Numbered from the stretch's first letter, positions 34,148 to 43,020 are shown. The stretch: DNA of 64,000 nucleotides from Pectobacterium aroidearum (GCF_015689195.1 NZ_CP065044.1:620001-684000), one strand, 5' to 3'. Notes: a model not told the origin generated them from the letters alone. A program made the numbers and translations.

Positions 34148-34990
34148 TTAATCACCGCAAAAACAGGCCACCGCATCTTCGGTTGAATCGAACAGATCAC
34201 CCTGGTTTGCGGCAAATCGTGCCAGATCGGCATAGCTGGGGCCATCAACACGAAACCGTGTGCCACTGGGCTTGTTGGCCAGGTTCAGTGATTCCATACG
34301 AATCCACCATATGGCTGCTTCCGGTCTGGCCTTGATGAGGGCCAGGCGCTGTCCTTGTGGCTTGAGGAAGCACAAATCACAGTTGCCTTCGAGTGTGCGG
34401 CCTTTCACGGTCAACAGTTCCAGATCGAAAGGCTGCGCCTGCCAGAACGCACTGACCTCGTATACGCTGATGTTTGCATCGGCCAATGGCATGCACATCA
34501 TTTCATGGCTTGATTCCGTAGAGTGACCGCGCGCCCGAATTTTGGCGACACGCCGTTGCTCGTCGGCGCGGATGCCAATGAATTGATCCCATTCTGTCCA
34601 ACCGAGACTGCGCAGGTATTTATGCATCGGCCGAATTTTCAGGCTGGTGGTGCAGCCGCGAGCAACAGGGTTGGGCAGGTATTGGCGTTTACGGATCAAC
34701 GCCTCGAAAGGCTCACCCTGACGGCTGGCAGTCGTGAAATCGACCCGCTTGAACCCTGGTGCAGCGTCCTGATATTCGAGCCAGTGGATAGGGGTTTTCC
34801 AATGCGTGGCGCAGTCACGCACGAAGCGCAGGGTAGCTTCTACTTCTTTGCCCGTGTTGGCGAAGCAGACTACGGTATCGGCAGGCAGGCCGCCGTTGGC
34901 CTGTAAAACGCGCCACAGCATATAGGCACTGGTGCGGCCACCGGAAAAACTGATGCAGGTCGGGGAGTCAATCTTGAACGGGTCGCGCAT
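34148..34990 (-). CDS. PAPS reductase-like adenine nucleotide alpha hydrolase
   Basis: 280 residues. The PP-loop is SFSGGRTSAYMLWRV (residues 15-22 core), as in the PAPS reductase/ATP pyrophosphatase family, which activates substrates by adenylation. Paired cysteines later in the protein (EGNCDLCFLKPQ) may bind a metal or an iron-sulphur cluster. DndC, TtcA and ThiI belong to the wider superfamily, but no dnd partner genes are present. Such proteins recur on phages and ICEs with unknown role; nucleic-acid thiolation is a possibility only. The gene converges on the hns-like gene. Confidence 0.8.
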   Translation of the reverse strand: MRDPFKIDSPTCISFSGGRTSAYMLWRVLQANGGLPADTVVCFANTGKEVEATLRFVRDCATHWKTPIHWLEYQDAAPGFKRVDFTTASRQGEPFEALIRKRQYLPNPVARGCTTSLKIRPMHKYLRSLGWTEWDQFIGIRADEQRRVAKIRARGHSTESSHEMMCMPLADANISVYEVSAFWQAQPFDLELLTVKGRTLEGNCDLCFLKPQGQRLALIKARPEAAIWWIRMESLNLANKPSGTRFRVDGPSYADLARFAANQGDLFDSTEDAVACFCGD

Positions 34991-35083
34991 GTGGGCGTCT
35001 CCAGGGTATCGCTGGTGGAATGGCCTGTAGTGGGCTGAGACGAATGCGTGTCAGCGGTGGAGGTGTTGGCGCGAGAGGAAAGA

Positions 35084-35101
35084 AGCCCCCATGAGGGGGC
35101 T
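35084..35101 (-). terminator. Hairpin with U-rich tail after DUF3085 gene
   Basis: AGCCCCC and GGGGGCT form a perfect seven-pair stem around ATGA. On the minus strand TTCTTTCCTCT follows. It lies 14 bases after the DUF3085 stop and probably ends or attenuates transcription before the PAPS reductase-like gene. Confidence 0.65.
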
Positions 35102-35115
35102 ATGGAGGACGAGGC

Positions 35116-35481
35116 TCAGTTGCTATCGGGGCTTGTCGCGACAACTTGCAGGAAAATCTGTGTTGCGGTAGCGGACACTTCGAGATCACCAGCACCATCC
35201 AGGATGCCGGTAAACACCCTGTCGCCAGGTTCGAAAAACTCACCAAAATCATCGCCACCGAACTCGGCGCGTGAACGCTCCCACCAGTCGTCAAAGGGCG
35301 CAACATCAGGGTTGCAGCCAACCGCATAGGCGATTAACTTTTGACGCCCATCAGGATGGCGTTCACCATGCTCGGCAAGCCAGTAAACACCGTGGTCCTT
35401 GACCAGGATAATGCGGCACTGATTGGCAACAGCCTCTGCGATGATGGGCCGCAATTCGGCTCCTTTGAAGCGTAAAGTCAT
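35116..35481 (-). CDS. DUF3085 family protein
   Basis: 121 residues from the ATG at 35481. The sequence RIILVKDHGVYWLAEHGE and GCNPDVAPFDDWWERSRAEFGGDDFGEFF fit DUF3085, a small conserved protein of conjugative elements and plasmids. Acidic and cytoplasmic, no known motif. An in-frame extension to 35604 has no ribosome binding site. Function unknown. Confidence 0.75.
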   Translation of the reverse strand: MTLRFKGAELRPIIAEAVANQCRIILVKDHGVYWLAEHGERHPDGRQKLIAYAVGCNPDVAPFDDWWERSRAEFGGDDFGEFFEPGDRVFTGILDGAGDLEVSATATQIFLQVVATSPDSN

Positions 35482-35628
35482 ACACGTTACTCCTGAGAGG
35501 ATGGTATGCCGGGCAACACAGTAAAGAACCGTTGTCCGGGGCGGGGGATTGGTGCGTATCCAGTCGAGGTGCGATAAGTAAACGATGCTGGTCAGATAAC
35601 CCACCGTATAGACGGGTTGTCTGTAGCG

Positions 35629-36426
35629 TCATGACTTGCGTCGCAGCGGCTTTTGAATGGTGCGCACACGTATGCGACGCCAACTGCCATCGTCGATCAG
35701 CCTGAACAGTACGTCTCCGAGGGTATCGAAGAACACACCGTCAACCCGTTCAACCAACTCTCCATCGTGGCTCAGCACTACGGCATAGAGGTCATCGGCG
35801 CGTTCGTATTGCACAGTGACGCGGCCATTGAATTTCGCCGTGTTGGTGTTGAAGCTGATAGCCGGTGGTGTAGCGATGATGTCCTTGGGCAGCGGATCGA
35901 CCCAGGTGAAATCCCGTGCACCCGCATCAACCAGCAGGTGCGTAATCCGACGAAAACCATCCGGTGCCGGCAGTTCCTCCAGTTGCCTGATCAGTTCCTG
36001 TAACTCCGGGCTGCGGGGTTGCGGGATCGGAAGCCTGGCGGGTGCGGAGCCGAGTACATACGTCTGAAGCTTGTAGGGCTTGCCATCAGAGGTGTATTCG
36101 GTGCGCTCTTCGGGTGTATCTGCGCGAAGACCGTCGAAGCGATGCCGGGCATAGGGTTCGACCTGCACCTTGGCTCCTTCGTCTGGATCTTCGGTCACGA
36201 GCGTCCGGTCAAGCACGGCGAACTCGATTCGGCCCGTCTTGACGACAATGGCATCCTCAGTCCTGGCGATGATCTTTCCTTCAAAAGGCTTGGGATCAAT
36301 GTGAAAGCCCAGTGTCGAAACCTTGGGCTGGCCGTCAAAAATGTTGAACTTGAAGCTGCGGGCATTGGAAGGAACGTGGTCACGCACCAATGACTGCATC
36401 TGATTGCGAATGGTTTGATGATCCAT
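35629..36426 (-). CDS. Conserved ICE protein of unknown function
   Basis: 265 residues from the ATG at 36426, with GGAG about seven bases upstream, itself right after a run of eight T. No known enzyme motif. It looks like a two-part protein: an N-terminal region with RSFKFNIFDGQPKVSTLGFH and an acidic linker, and a C-terminal region with DDGSWRRIRVRTIQKPLRRKS, whose basic tail could touch nucleic acid. The position between the cytosine methyltransferase and DUF3085 is typical of the accessory block. Confidence 0.65.
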   Translation of the reverse strand: MDHQTIRNQMQSLVRDHVPSNARSFKFNIFDGQPKVSTLGFHIDPKPFEGKIIARTEDAIVVKTGRIEFAVLDRTLVTEDPDEGAKVQVEPYARHRFDGLRADTPEERTEYTSDGKPYKLQTYVLGSAPARLPIPQPRSPELQELIRQLEELPAPDGFRRITHLLVDAGARDFTWVDPLPKDIIATPPAISFNTNTAKFNGRVTVQYERADDLYAVVLSHDGELVERVDGVFFDTLGDVLFRLIDDGSWRRIRVRTIQKPLRRKS

Positions 36427-36745
36427 GGGAAAGTCTCCAAAAAAAAGGAGCTCCCCAGCCACAAGGGAGGAGAGCCCTGTGGGTGGAATAAATGGACGCT
36501 AAGCGCTCTGGTGATGGCGAAAGCCAACACGCTATCAGCGTGCCGCGGTCTTGATGGCCTGGACCGCCTGGGATGCTGCCGGCTACGCCAGCGAACATGT
36601 ATGCAGCATGGCGCGATAACGGTCCGTATGCGTGGAACAAAACGCATCAGGATTCGTCCGTATTGGTGTCGCGTATGGTAGAAAGACGCTTTACAGGGAG
36701 CGCGATGAACAACAAACAACACGCTCCTGTCTTATAGAAACGGTG
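36427..36745. other. Leader and spacer with hairpin-polyT before ribosome binding site
   Basis: About 320 bases without a supported gene. Next to the 36,426 start, the minus strand carries a GC-rich fold (GGGCTCTCC ... GGGGAGCTCC) followed by TTTTTTTT and then GGAG, another copy of the block's leader design. The remainder, 36,530-36,745, shows no clear signal. Confidence 0.4.
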
Positions 36746-38209
36746 TTACCTGGACTGTTGCATGGCTCCGAGCAGACGCTGCCCCAACCATGCCACACAG
36801 GTCACGGCCATTGAGTTGCCAATGGCTTTGTAGCGAGGCGTGTCGGCCGCCGGTTTGCCACGGTACGGCACCTGTGTCCAGTCATCGGGCATGCCCTGCA
36901 GACGTTCGCATTCGATCGGCATCAACCGCCTGACCCGCCATTGCGGCCAACATTGTTCGTCTGGTTTGCGTGGCGTGTAATGAAGATGTGTTTCCAGGTT
37001 CTGCGTCAGTACAGGGTCCTTGTCGTTGCCGCATCGCGTGGCGCTGAACACGGTTGGCATGCCTTGACCGGGTTTTCCGCCGCTGGCGAGCAGCGTGCCA
37101 GCGATCTGGCCATGACCCGATTCCAGGCGCAGTTCGCCGCGCCCGTTCTGTGCAAAGGCGATGGCAGGCCAGGCCCGGGTCCGCAAAGTGGGCGTCACGC
37201 CTTTTACGGCATCCGCACCGTAGTCCTGGGCAGTAAAGGCAATCATCGGGATAGATTTGTCGTTGCCATTTTCCCGATAGTCTTTGCCATAATTTGCCGT
37301 GTTCGGTGTATGGCTGAGGGGGCCAGCTACCGACTGAACCAGGAAGTTTTCGGTGCAGATATCGTGTTTGGCTCCAGCGGCCATCAGACAGGCAGCCACG
37401 TTGACTGGCCCTGTACCACCGCCGAAGCTGAATGTCGTGACCACCTTGCCATAGGGGCTCAGTCCGGCATAGTCGCTTGCTGTCGCAGGGCCTGCTCCAG
37501 CAGCGCGGGCAGCTTCTTGCCACGGCGAGCTGCCCGCTGAAGAATTCCCGCGCACGCTGTCGCGCTCAAAAAGTACTTCGCAGGGATCGAGGTCGTCTCG
37601 ACCACTTGCCACAAGAAACACGCGCTTGCGACGCTGGGCGACACCGAAATATTGGGCATCGAGAACCCGCCACGCAATGCGCCGGTGGGGTCCAGACACG
37701 TGACCTGCGTGCGCCCATTTGGACCCTGGTGGTTTGAGCGCATGGCTTTCTCCGGCCAGTGCGCCCAGCAGGCAACCAAAGGCGTTAGATCGATCACTGA
37801 GCACGCCGGGGACGTTTTCCCAGACGAGCGTGGCGGGGGGCTGATGGTTTTTGATACGGGTTTGGTCGATGGCATTGGCAAGCTCCACGTAGCTGAGGGT
37901 TAAGGCACCGCGAGGGTCGTTCAGCCCCCGTCGCGCGCCGGCGATGCTGAATGCCTGGCAAGGCGTTCCGCCAACAAGAATGTCCGGGGCGATGACCTCA
38001 CCAACGCGTACCTGGTTGGCGATGCGCGTCATGTCGCCGAGATTGGGGACATGGGGGTAGCGGTGTGCGAGTAGGGCACACGGAAAGGGATCGATTTCCG
38101 AGAACCAGGCGGCTTTCATACCGAGTGGTTCCCAGGCCAGGCTGACGGCTTCAATTCCGCTGCAAACACTGCCGAACTGCAGTGCATGGGGTAGGGGTTG
38201 TGTGCTCAT
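36746..38209 (-). CDS. C5-cytosine DNA methyltransferase
   Basis: 487 residues. Motif I is FGSVCSGIEAVSLAW (12-26); motif IV GGTPCQAFS with catalytic Cys84; motif VI ENVPGV (131-136); and the C-terminal motifs IX/X (MPIECERLQGMPDDWT, YKAIGNSMAVTCVAWLG). It therefore methylates cytosine C5 in a recognition sequence set by the central variable region (about 230-370). No cognate nuclease lies nearby, so it probably serves anti-restriction or regulation. The start is 526 bases from the topB stop. Confidence 0.92.
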   Translation of the reverse strand: MSTQPLPHALQFGSVCSGIEAVSLAWEPLGMKAAWFSEIDPFPCALLAHRYPHVPNLGDMTRIANQVRVGEVIAPDILVGGTPCQAFSIAGARRGLNDPRGALTLSYVELANAIDQTRIKNHQPPATLVWENVPGVLSDRSNAFGCLLGALAGESHALKPPGSKWAHAGHVSGPHRRIAWRVLDAQYFGVAQRRKRVFLVASGRDDLDPCEVLFERDSVRGNSSAGSSPWQEAARAAGAGPATASDYAGLSPYGKVVTTFSFGGGTGPVNVAACLMAAGAKHDICTENFLVQSVAGPLSHTPNTANYGKDYRENGNDKSIPMIAFTAQDYGADAVKGVTPTLRTRAWPAIAFAQNGRGELRLESGHGQIAGTLLASGGKPGQGMPTVFSATRCGNDKDPVLTQNLETHLHYTPRKPDEQCWPQWRVRRLMPIECERLQGMPDDWTQVPYRGKPAADTPRYKAIGNSMAVTCVAWLGQRLLGAMQQSR

Positions 38210-38484
38210 TGTGTCTCCTGTTTGTTTGGTTCAAGGCCACAGGCCCAACCGGATATGTCGTAAATCAGGAGAAAAAGTGTCGGGGACCTGCTGGCCTCCG
38301 ACTCGGTAGGAAGAAACCACCTGTGGGCTGTTTCAGGATGCAGTCGTCGTCAAAACCGTTCGCTGTCGCAGCAATCGCACCCGGCCGTTATCGTGGTTGT
38401 GGCCGGAATCCTCTGGCATGTATCCACACACAAAGGGAACCCAGTTTTTCGCCGTTGGGCGCGGCAATGAATACCGTCATCCCC

Positions 38485-38535
38485 GAAGGGTTTCCTGATG
38501 TCTGGCCTATCAAACAAAGCATCAGGAAACCCTTC
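38485..38535. repeat. Perfect 16-bp inverted repeat
   Basis: GAAGGGTTTCCTGATG (38485-38500) and CATCAGGAAACCCTTC (38520-38535) are exact reverse complements around a 19-base loop. It has no T-run on either side, so it is more likely a protein-binding or recombination-related site, or a miniature-element remnant, than a terminator. Confidence 0.7.
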
Positions 38536-38686
38536 ATGGAGGGCGGAAGAACCGGATAAGGGGGAACGCGTCTGGTGCGTCCATGGATGAGTTGCCTTCT
38601 TGCCTCGCTGCCGGAGCATGGCGAGGTGCGCACGGTTTAGCAGAAGACTGGCGCGCCGGGATTCCCGCACGGGCGCGGGGGGTGAG

Positions 38687-38716
38687 GCCATGTCATCACA
38701 GAAGACGTGACATGGC
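38687..38716. terminator. Hairpin downstream of topB
   Basis: GCCATGTCA (38687-38695) and TGACATGGC (38708-38716) form a perfect nine-pair stem 20 bases after the topB stop. A U-rich tail (TCTTTG) is present only in the plus direction, so its use as a terminator for topB is uncertain. Confidence 0.45.
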
Positions 38717-38735
38717 TCTTTGGGTTCAGAGCGAC

Positions 38736-40748
38736 TCAGGGCTCCCGGGAACTGCGGCTACGCTTGCGCGGCATGGCGCGTTTGTGTTTACCACTGTCGA
38801 TAGGCTGAGAGCCTTTGCAGTCGGGGTAACGAGGACAAGACCAGAATGGCCCGCTCTTGCCGGTGCGTTGACGCATAGCGGTGCCGCATTCGGGGCATGC
38901 GGGTCCCTGTGGCACCTTGATAGACAGCGATGCTCCTCGATACTGCTGCACCAATTGCGTGATCCAGGCTGACTGCTTGTCGATAAAGACATCGAGTGTG
39001 AGCTGACCGGCTTCGATCATGTCCAGCGCCTGTTCCCAGATAGCAGTCATGCCTGGGTCGGCAATGGCACCGGGAACGGCGTCGATGAGTGTAAAGGCCG
39101 CATCGGAGGCGCGTACTGAACGGCTTTTCTTCAGCAGGTAGCCACGGTCAAGTAACCCTTTGATGATATTGGCGCGAGTTGCCTCAGTGCCGATACCCGT
39201 GGTGTCCTTCAGCTTTTGTTTGAGGCGCGGATCTGAGACCAGTTTGGCTACCCCCTTCATCGCCTTGACCAGTTCGCCCTGGGTATAAGGACGTGGCGGC
39301 GATGTCTTGAGTGCTTTACAGTCGATGCCAGTTATCTGGCAGGACAATCCTTCATGCAGCGCTGGCAGAACCTGGCTGCGTAGTGTGGTCTCGCCATCCT
39401 CATCTGGCCTGGGTTCAGTGAGCACCTGTCGCCACCCGATGACGACGATCTGCTTGCCGACCGCTTGCAGTGTTTCGCCCGTGCATGACAGGCGCGCGGT
39501 GGTACGGTCGAATTCATGTTGCGGCAGAAACTGCGCCAGATAGTGGGCACGGATCAGTTTATAGACTGCCTGCTCTTTGTCGCTCATCGCCGTGAGATTA
39601 GCGGGTTCGAGTGTGGGGATGATGCCGTGGTGCGCCGTGACTTTGCTGTCGTTCCAGGCACGCGATCGCTGATTGCGGTCTAGCTGGTCAACGATCGGCC
39701 TCAGGCCTGGATCGGTTTTGAGAAGACTGTCGAGTACCACCGGCACCTCGGCGAACATGCTTTCAGGCAGGTAGCCGGAATCTGAGCGCGGGTACGTCGT
39801 GGCTTTGTGAGTCTCGTACAGTGCCTGGGCGATTTCCAGGGTTTCCTGCACATCCAGGCCCAGTTGTTTGGAACAGATTTCCTGCAGAGTGCCCAGATCG
39901 AAGGGTAACGGTGGGCCTTCACGCAGGCGTTCCGTCTCGACAGACGTGACCTGTGCGCTGCCAGCAATACGCATGCGTTCGGCCGCTTGTCGGGCTAGGG
40001 GCTCCTGCAGACAACGGCCCGCATCGTCTGTTGCTGTATCTGGTGCCAGCCAGCCTGCAGTGAAAGATTGACCTGCGCTTGATAGCACGGTCTCGACTGT
40101 CCAGAACGGCACTGAGACAAAGCGAGCGATCTCGCGGTCGCGATCGACAACCAGTTTCAGCGTTGGGGTTTGTACCCGGCCAACGGAGAGTACGCCGTCG
40201 TAACCGGCCCGCCGCCCCATGACGGTGAACAGGCGACTGAGGTTCATGCCGATCAGCCAGTCTGCGCGGGAACGGGCCAGGGCCGAGAAGTACATCGGCA
40301 GAGTTTCGCCTGATGGTCTGAGCGCTGCCAGTGCTTTGCGGATCGACGCGTCATTGAGTGCCGATAACCAGAGCCTCTGGATAGGGCCGCGATAACCGCA
40401 CAGTTCGATGATCTCGCGTGCGATCAACTCGCCCTCCCGGTCAGCATCCGTCGCGATGACTAGCTCAGTGGCCTTGCTCAGAAGGTCTTTGACGACGTTG
40501 AATTGCGAAGCGGTCTTTGATTTGACTTCGACACGCCAGCGCTCAGGGATAATGGGCAACTGCTCGATAGACCAGCGTTTGTACTGCTCGCCATAGGTTT
40601 CTGGGGGGGCGGCCTCAACGAGATGACCAATGCACCAGGTTACGGTGATACCTGAACCTGCGAGGCAGCCATTACCTCTTTGGGTGGCCCCCAGTACACG
40701 TCCGATATCTTTGCCCTGAGAGGGCTTCTCGCACAGAAATAGCCTCAT
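38736..40748 (-). CDS. topB: DNA topoisomerase III, ICE type
   Basis: 670 residues. TOPRIM residues Glu7 (FLCEKPSQ) and DADRE (101-105); VLSVGRVQTPTLKLVVDRD (186-204); active-site Tyr319 in TTYPRSDSGYL; and a C-terminal zinc ribbon starting CPECGTAMRQ. A type IA topoisomerase that decatenates and relaxes DNA; ICE-borne copies support replication or transfer of the excised circle. It is downstream of ssb in the replication block. GAGAG lies before the ATG. Confidence 0.94.
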   Translation of the reverse strand: MRLFLCEKPSQGKDIGRVLGATQRGNGCLAGSGITVTWCIGHLVEAAPPETYGEQYKRWSIEQLPIIPERWRVEVKSKTASQFNVVKDLLSKATELVIATDADREGELIAREIIELCGYRGPIQRLWLSALNDASIRKALAALRPSGETLPMYFSALARSRADWLIGMNLSRLFTVMGRRAGYDGVLSVGRVQTPTLKLVVDRDREIARFVSVPFWTVETVLSSAGQSFTAGWLAPDTATDDAGRCLQEPLARQAAERMRIAGSAQVTSVETERLREGPPLPFDLGTLQEICSKQLGLDVQETLEIAQALYETHKATTYPRSDSGYLPESMFAEVPVVLDSLLKTDPGLRPIVDQLDRNQRSRAWNDSKVTAHHGIIPTLEPANLTAMSDKEQAVYKLIRAHYLAQFLPQHEFDRTTARLSCTGETLQAVGKQIVVIGWRQVLTEPRPDEDGETTLRSQVLPALHEGLSCQITGIDCKALKTSPPRPYTQGELVKAMKGVAKLVSDPRLKQKLKDTTGIGTEATRANIIKGLLDRGYLLKKSRSVRASDAAFTLIDAVPGAIADPGMTAIWEQALDMIEAGQLTLDVFIDKQSAWITQLVQQYRGASLSIKVPQGPACPECGTAMRQRTGKSGPFWSCPRYPDCKGSQPIDSGKHKRAMPRKRSRSSREP

Positions 40749-41064
40749 AGAATTCTCTCGGCACGTGAATCATGCCGTCGAGTATTCCCGGCTGGAGAGT
40801 TTAAAATGATAAAGAATGCGGATTGCGAGCCAACGTATTTGATTTTCGAGTTTGATGCCAATCATCGGTGAATGGCACACCATTCGCATCCAGGCTGAAG
40901 GTGTATCAAGAGTGCGCCTGCGGCGGCTTCGGTGTCGAGAAAGGCCTACACTGGGCACTGCTCGTTTACGCAGCCAACTTCTTGTGCTGGAGCGCGCGAA
41001 ACGCAATAGACCTCAGTGGAATAGGGGACGACCGCTGTCGGTGATCGTCCTGAAGTGCAATGTG
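40749..41064. other. Spacer between ssb and topB
   Basis: 316 bases without a supported gene. A stem GGACGACC/GATCGTCC (41026-41050, one G-T pair) 15 bases after the ssb stop may end or reduce read-through on the minus strand. AT-rich sequence near 40,800-40,860 could hold the topB promoter, but no convincing boxes were found. Confidence 0.4.
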
Positions 41065-41466
41065 TTATTCGGCCTGAGACACTGGATCTGCGGCCCCCGG
41101 CTTGGGGCTCAGGATGATAGCCTCGATCCGGTAAGGGAGGATACCAACACTGCGTGCATTGACTCGATAAGTCGTACGCGGATTGTTGTTCTCATCGGTC
41201 CAGTCATCTCGCTCTACACGTCCGCTGACCACGACTCGCATGCCTTTCTGGAACAGCTCGGCGAATTGCTCCGCGTCACGATGCCACCAGTCAACCGGCC
41301 GCCAGAAGCCGCCGCGATCTTCAAAGGCACCGCTCTTGCCGGGGACGGGGTTGTCGAAGTAAACGTTCAGGCGCAGCACCCGACGTGGTTCTTCGTTACC
41401 GTTGGGATATTCGTGGAACTCTGGCGCAGAGCCGATATTTCCCTCGCCGCTGAAATGTGTACTCAT
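41065..41466 (-). CDS. ssb: Single-stranded DNA-binding protein
   Basis: 133 residues with an OB-fold of the SSB type: RRVLRLNVYFDNPVPG, WRPVDWWHRDAEQFAELFQK and GMRVVVSGRVERDDWTD. It is shorter than chromosomal SSB and lacks the acidic DDDIPF tail, so it probably does not recruit host repair proteins in the same way. In ICEclc-like elements ssb is expressed in transfer-competent cells. A hairpin (CCTGCATTG with CAGTGCGGG, with G-T pairs) and a U-rich stretch precede AGGAG and the ATG. Confidence 0.85.
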   Translation of the reverse strand: MSTHFSGEGNIGSAPEFHEYPNGNEEPRRVLRLNVYFDNPVPGKSGAFEDRGGFWRPVDWWHRDAEQFAELFQKGMRVVVSGRVERDDWTDENNNPRTTYRVNARSVGILPYRIEAIILSPKPGAADPVSQAE

Positions 41467-41527
41467 ATTGATGACTCCTGCTTGATGTGAAAGGCCCGCA
41501 CTGGAAAGACAATGCAGGCGGAAACCG

Positions 41528-42088
41528 TCAACGGCGTTGTGCCGATGCCGGATATTTCATGCGGTCTTCACCTGGATGTGGCTGGCTCAGATCTGCCTGA
41601 TGGCCTGTCCGGCGCAGATAAACTTCGTCGGCATGAACCAGTTTGCTGGCGCAGTCCCTGGCCTGGCGTGTAAGTGTGTGCAACAGGCTAATCTGCATGT
41701 TCAGCACGGCTCGCTGGACTTCTATTGCATGTAAATCGCTGATGAGTCCGAGTGGCGTGGCCGGGTTGACCATCATCTCTTGCCACAGGGCCACGCCCAT
41801 GCTGCTACGGTCGAGGTTGCGCCAGCGCAGAAAAGTGGTGCCTGCGCCAGTGGTTTGCTGGGCCAGTTGCGTCGGTAGCAGGTTGAAGGGATGGCTGCGT
41901 GCCTGCGCCAGAACCTGCCGCTGCGCCAGCACGATCAGGTCGTCGCGCAGTGCCTCGCATTGGCTGGCCCAGACTTCGAGTGCCCCTTTACCTTTAAAAG
42001 GTTTTAAAAGGCCTTTTAGGTAGCCTGCATGTTCCAACTGCTGGAAGGCGGTCTGTTCCAGCAGGGTGAAACGTGTCGATGCGCTCAT
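41528..42088 (-). CDS. DUF3158 family protein (InrR-like position)
   Basis: 186 residues, cytoplasmic and helical, with QQTTGAGTTFLRWRNLDRSSMGVALW and a C-terminal basic segment. It fits DUF3158. Its place just upstream of ssb is that of InrR, the integrase regulator of ICEclc; equivalence is inferred from order. The start overlaps the stop of the PFL_4669-family gene by four bases. Within the gene, the region coding KGLLKPFKGKG contains AAAAGG repeats. Confidence 0.75.
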   Translation of the reverse strand: MSASTRFTLLEQTAFQQLEHAGYLKGLLKPFKGKGALEVWASQCEALRDDLIVLAQRQVLAQARSHPFNLLPTQLAQQTTGAGTTFLRWRNLDRSSMGVALWQEMMVNPATPLGLISDLHAIEVQRAVLNMQISLLHTLTRQARDCASKLVHADEVYLRRTGHQADLSQPHPGEDRMKYPASAQRR

Positions 42089-42903
42089 GCGTGGTCATCC
42101 TCGCTATTTTGTGCACCTCCGGTTGGCTTTTCGCTGGCGCTGGCAGGGGCATCCGCAGGCTCGTCCTCGTGTGAGGGGGGGGGATTCGTGGTGCCTGAGT
42201 ACGCCATATGCGTTTGTCCACGCCGGATCAAAGGTGGTGCGAAGCGTGAACGGCGCGTGCCTTCGAGTACGTCCTGCGGCAGTTCTCCGAACTTTTCCAC
42301 TGCGGCACGGGCTGCGGCATTGTTGGCGGCAAAGTCGTCACGCTGGGTGCCGGAGTAGCGGTATTGCTGTGCCAGACTGAAGAGACTGCGCAGGGCATGG
42401 GCACCGTCGTTAAGCCAGCGTTCGAGAGTTGATCGGTCGATCAATGCGGTGTGGTGGGCCAGGATCAGGCGGCGGGCAAGATCGTCGTAGTCGGCCAGTA
42501 AATAGACCGCCATAAAGCCCAGTTGCGAGGAGACGAACAGTGGCAGCTTGACGGGTTGCACATTCATGTTTTCTCCAAGGCTTAGCGCGGACGGTACGTC
42601 TGCCAGTGCCTGATCCACTTGTTGGCGCAAGCTCTGGAGCTGTTCTTTGGTGAGCGCCAGCTTGTCTTCGATACGCAACATCCACCAGTCCGAGTAGGGA
42701 TCATCCTGCTCGGCCCCGCGCTTGAGCTTGTTCATGATGGAGACAAATCCGTTCAAGCCGACGATGCCGGGTTTGCCTTCTGCGGCTGCGCGTCCGTGCC
42801 AGATACGCGATGCGTGGTGAGTATGCAGGGTCAGTGACATTGCACTGCGCAATGACCCCAGGTTCAATTGCAAGGATTCAGTGGCATTGTTTTCGTTGGC
42901 CAT
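42085..42903 (-). CDS. ICE protein, PFL_4669 family (TIGR03761)
   Basis: 272 residues. The conserved part includes HHASRIWHGRAAAEGKPGIV, GAEQDDPYSDWWMLRIEDKL and QVDQALADVP, matching TIGR03761. The C-terminal 40 residues are a Pro/Ser/Glu-rich tail. Role in ICE biology unknown, but always near ssb and STY4528. GGAG precedes the ATG. It is first of the PFL_4669-DUF3158-ssb operon, which has two palindrome-bearing repeats about 120-270 bases upstream. Confidence 0.85.
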   Translation of the reverse strand: MANENNATESLQLNLGSLRSAMSLTLHTHHASRIWHGRAAAEGKPGIVGLNGFVSIMNKLKRGAEQDDPYSDWWMLRIEDKLALTKEQLQSLRQQVDQALADVPSALSLGENMNVQPVKLPLFVSSQLGFMAVYLLADYDDLARRLILAHHTALIDRSTLERWLNDGAHALRSLFSLAQQYRYSGTQRDDFAANNAAARAAVEKFGELPQDVLEGTRRSRFAPPLIRRGQTHMAYSGTTNPPPSHEDEPADAPASASEKPTGGAQNSEDDHA

Positions 42904-43020
42904 GGTGATGACTCTCCGTAGTGAAACGAGTCGTCAGCTTCGGCTGCAACGGGAAGGCCGTCAGTCATGAAACCGCACTGCTGGTCAGCCTGTTTTGCGA
43001 AGCGCCGGACGGCCTGTGAG

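Larger units (their letters stand above)
38210..38735. other. Gene-free spacer between topB and cytosine methyltransferase
   Basis: No convincing gene in either strand across 526 bases. It holds a perfect 16-bp inverted repeat (38485-38535) and a hairpin close to the topB stop (38687-38716). A 30-codon frame at 38469-38561 (MNTVIPEGFPDVW...) overlaps the repeat and has no ribosome binding site. Confidence 0.45.

Noticed and set aside
34148-34990. DndC of a phosphorothioation system
   Set aside because: No dndB, dndD, dndE or nuclease partner in the window; only the general PP-loop family is supported.
38469-38561. Short frame MNTVIPEGFPDVW... at the 16-bp inverted repeat
   Set aside because: Only about 30 codons, no ribosome binding site, and the inverted repeat explains the sequence better.
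40852-41490. 212-codon plus-strand frame over the ssb gene
   Set aside because: Overlaps ssb in antisense; no ribosome binding site and no recognisable domain.
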